DNA of 33,111 nucleotides from the NCBI GenBank assembly GCA_964569425.1, contig CAZMVD010000037.1:1-33111 (forward strand), read 5' to 3'. A program made the translations under genes and the position numbers. The notes under the pieces were generated by a model. It did not search any database, was not told where the DNA came from, and saw only the letters and a program-made list of their open reading frames with translations. The DNA comes from JACQXM01 sp964569425 (GTDB taxonomy: Bacteria > Planctomycetota > Phycisphaerae > UBA1845). Shown here in pieces: positions 32,628-33,111 of the stretch (positions are counted from its first letter, which is position 1; every line of letters begins with the position of its first letter).

Positions 32628-33111
32628 TAACCTCCGTAAGGTTGGCCACCACCAATGAAGGGTCCGGGCACTGGAGGACCGAATGGTGAAACAAACGGCG
32701 GTGGGTTAGATGGGCGCAACTTCTTCAGGAATTCCCACGCTTTGAGGGCGTTCTTTGGACCGGTGACGCAAATGCGCGCAAACGCACCCCCTCGTCGACT
32801 CCACTTGGTACCGGGGTCCTTATCCGCATCATAAGCACCAAAATAACTAAATGGGTCAATGAACGGAATAACTCCGTCCGCCGTGGCCGCAAAGGCACGT
32901 CCCAGATCACCCGGCAAATTACCCGCCCACTCCCCGTTGAATTCAAGGCCAAATACCTCGAACTCGCCATTAGGATCGATTACCGAAGTTGGCGTGCCGG
33001 ATACATAACTATAGGTGTTTCTGCTCCCCTCTATCCCAATCGGATCCCTCTGCAAGAACCGCCCGCTCGCCGGGTCGTAGTACCGCGCCCCGACGTGCAG
33101 GAACGGAAACT
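32627..33111 (-). CDS. RHS-repeat protein, C-terminal part (runs off window)
   Basis: Only the last 160 residues are in the window; the frame is read from 33109 and the gene continues beyond 33111. It begins with FPFLHVGARYYDPASGRF, then RDPIGIEGSRNTYSYVSG and VIDPNG, the usual end of the RHS core. The tip of 112 residues has DGVIPFIDPFSYFGAYD and ends in a Gly/Pro-rich tail (PFGPPVPGPFIGGGQPYGG). It differs completely from the tip of the orphan gene. The tail may be a membrane-active or structural end; toxin activity is not evident. It is the leading, probably expressed, member of the array. Confidence 0.85.
   Translation of the reverse strand, partial: FPFLHVGARYYDPASGRFLQRDPIGIEGSRNTYSYVSGTPTSVIDPNGEFEVFGLEFNGEWAGNLPGDLGRAFAATADGVIPFIDPFSYFGAYDADKDPGTKWSRRGGAFARICVTGPKNALKAWEFLKKLRPSNPPPFVSPFGPPVPGPFIGGGQPYGG
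33033..33111. repeat. Direct repeat of the RHS core end, copy 2
   Basis: Matches 30691-30769 with eight differences in 79 bases; the match probably continues outside the window. Confidence 0.85.

Overview
The window is GC-rich bacterial DNA from a Gram-negative, lipid A-making organism. I infer a member of the Planctomycetota (Phycisphaerae-like). The signs are an ECF sigma factor translationally coupled to a large membrane Ser/Thr kinase, a fused LpxC-FabZ enzyme, a PD40 beta-propeller protein and RHS genes, all in one stretch. This placement rests on gene content only.

Left edge (1-902): ten ParB-binding parS-like palindromes lie within 606 bp. They form a candidate centromere and may continue beyond base 1. 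An intergenic stretch with short degenerate repeats follows. From 903 to 4253 come an aldehyde dehydrogenase (minus), a DUF5678 protein with an overlapping small ORF (plus), and a double-FHA coiled-coil protein (minus).

Envelope block (4581-14748, all plus): surE and an AbgT-family transporter are followed by a compact outer-membrane cluster: bamA, ompH/skp, lpxD, lpxC-fabZ, lpxA and a Gfo/Idh oxidoreductase. It joins outer-membrane protein assembly to the first steps of lipid A synthesis. LpxA carries an unusual C-terminal InlB-repeat-like tail. A tRNA-Gly (CCC) closes the block.

Middle (15060-23689): a 5' remnant of ppk2 abuts the tRNA. Next come a SulP anion transporter broken by one frameshift, a Ser/Thr kinase and its ECF sigma factor (all minus), and a gene-poor stretch with a 36-residue ORF and a small lipoprotein. 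A Cys-rich ORF and a PD40 propeller gene on plus overlap by four bases.

Metabolic block (23995-29639, plus): M24 peptidase, PQQ-like propeller protein, psd and pssA (phosphatidylethanolamine synthesis), and a cysteine synthase-like enzyme.

Right edge (29640-33111, minus): a degenerating RHS toxin array. An RHS gene entering from the right edge is followed by a four-TM candidate immunity gene. Then come a 5'-truncated orphan RHS gene with a different C-terminal domain, its own candidate immunity gene, and a 96-bp RHS scrap. The tips and partner genes look AT-richer than the RHS core, as expected for exchangeable toxin-immunity cassettes.
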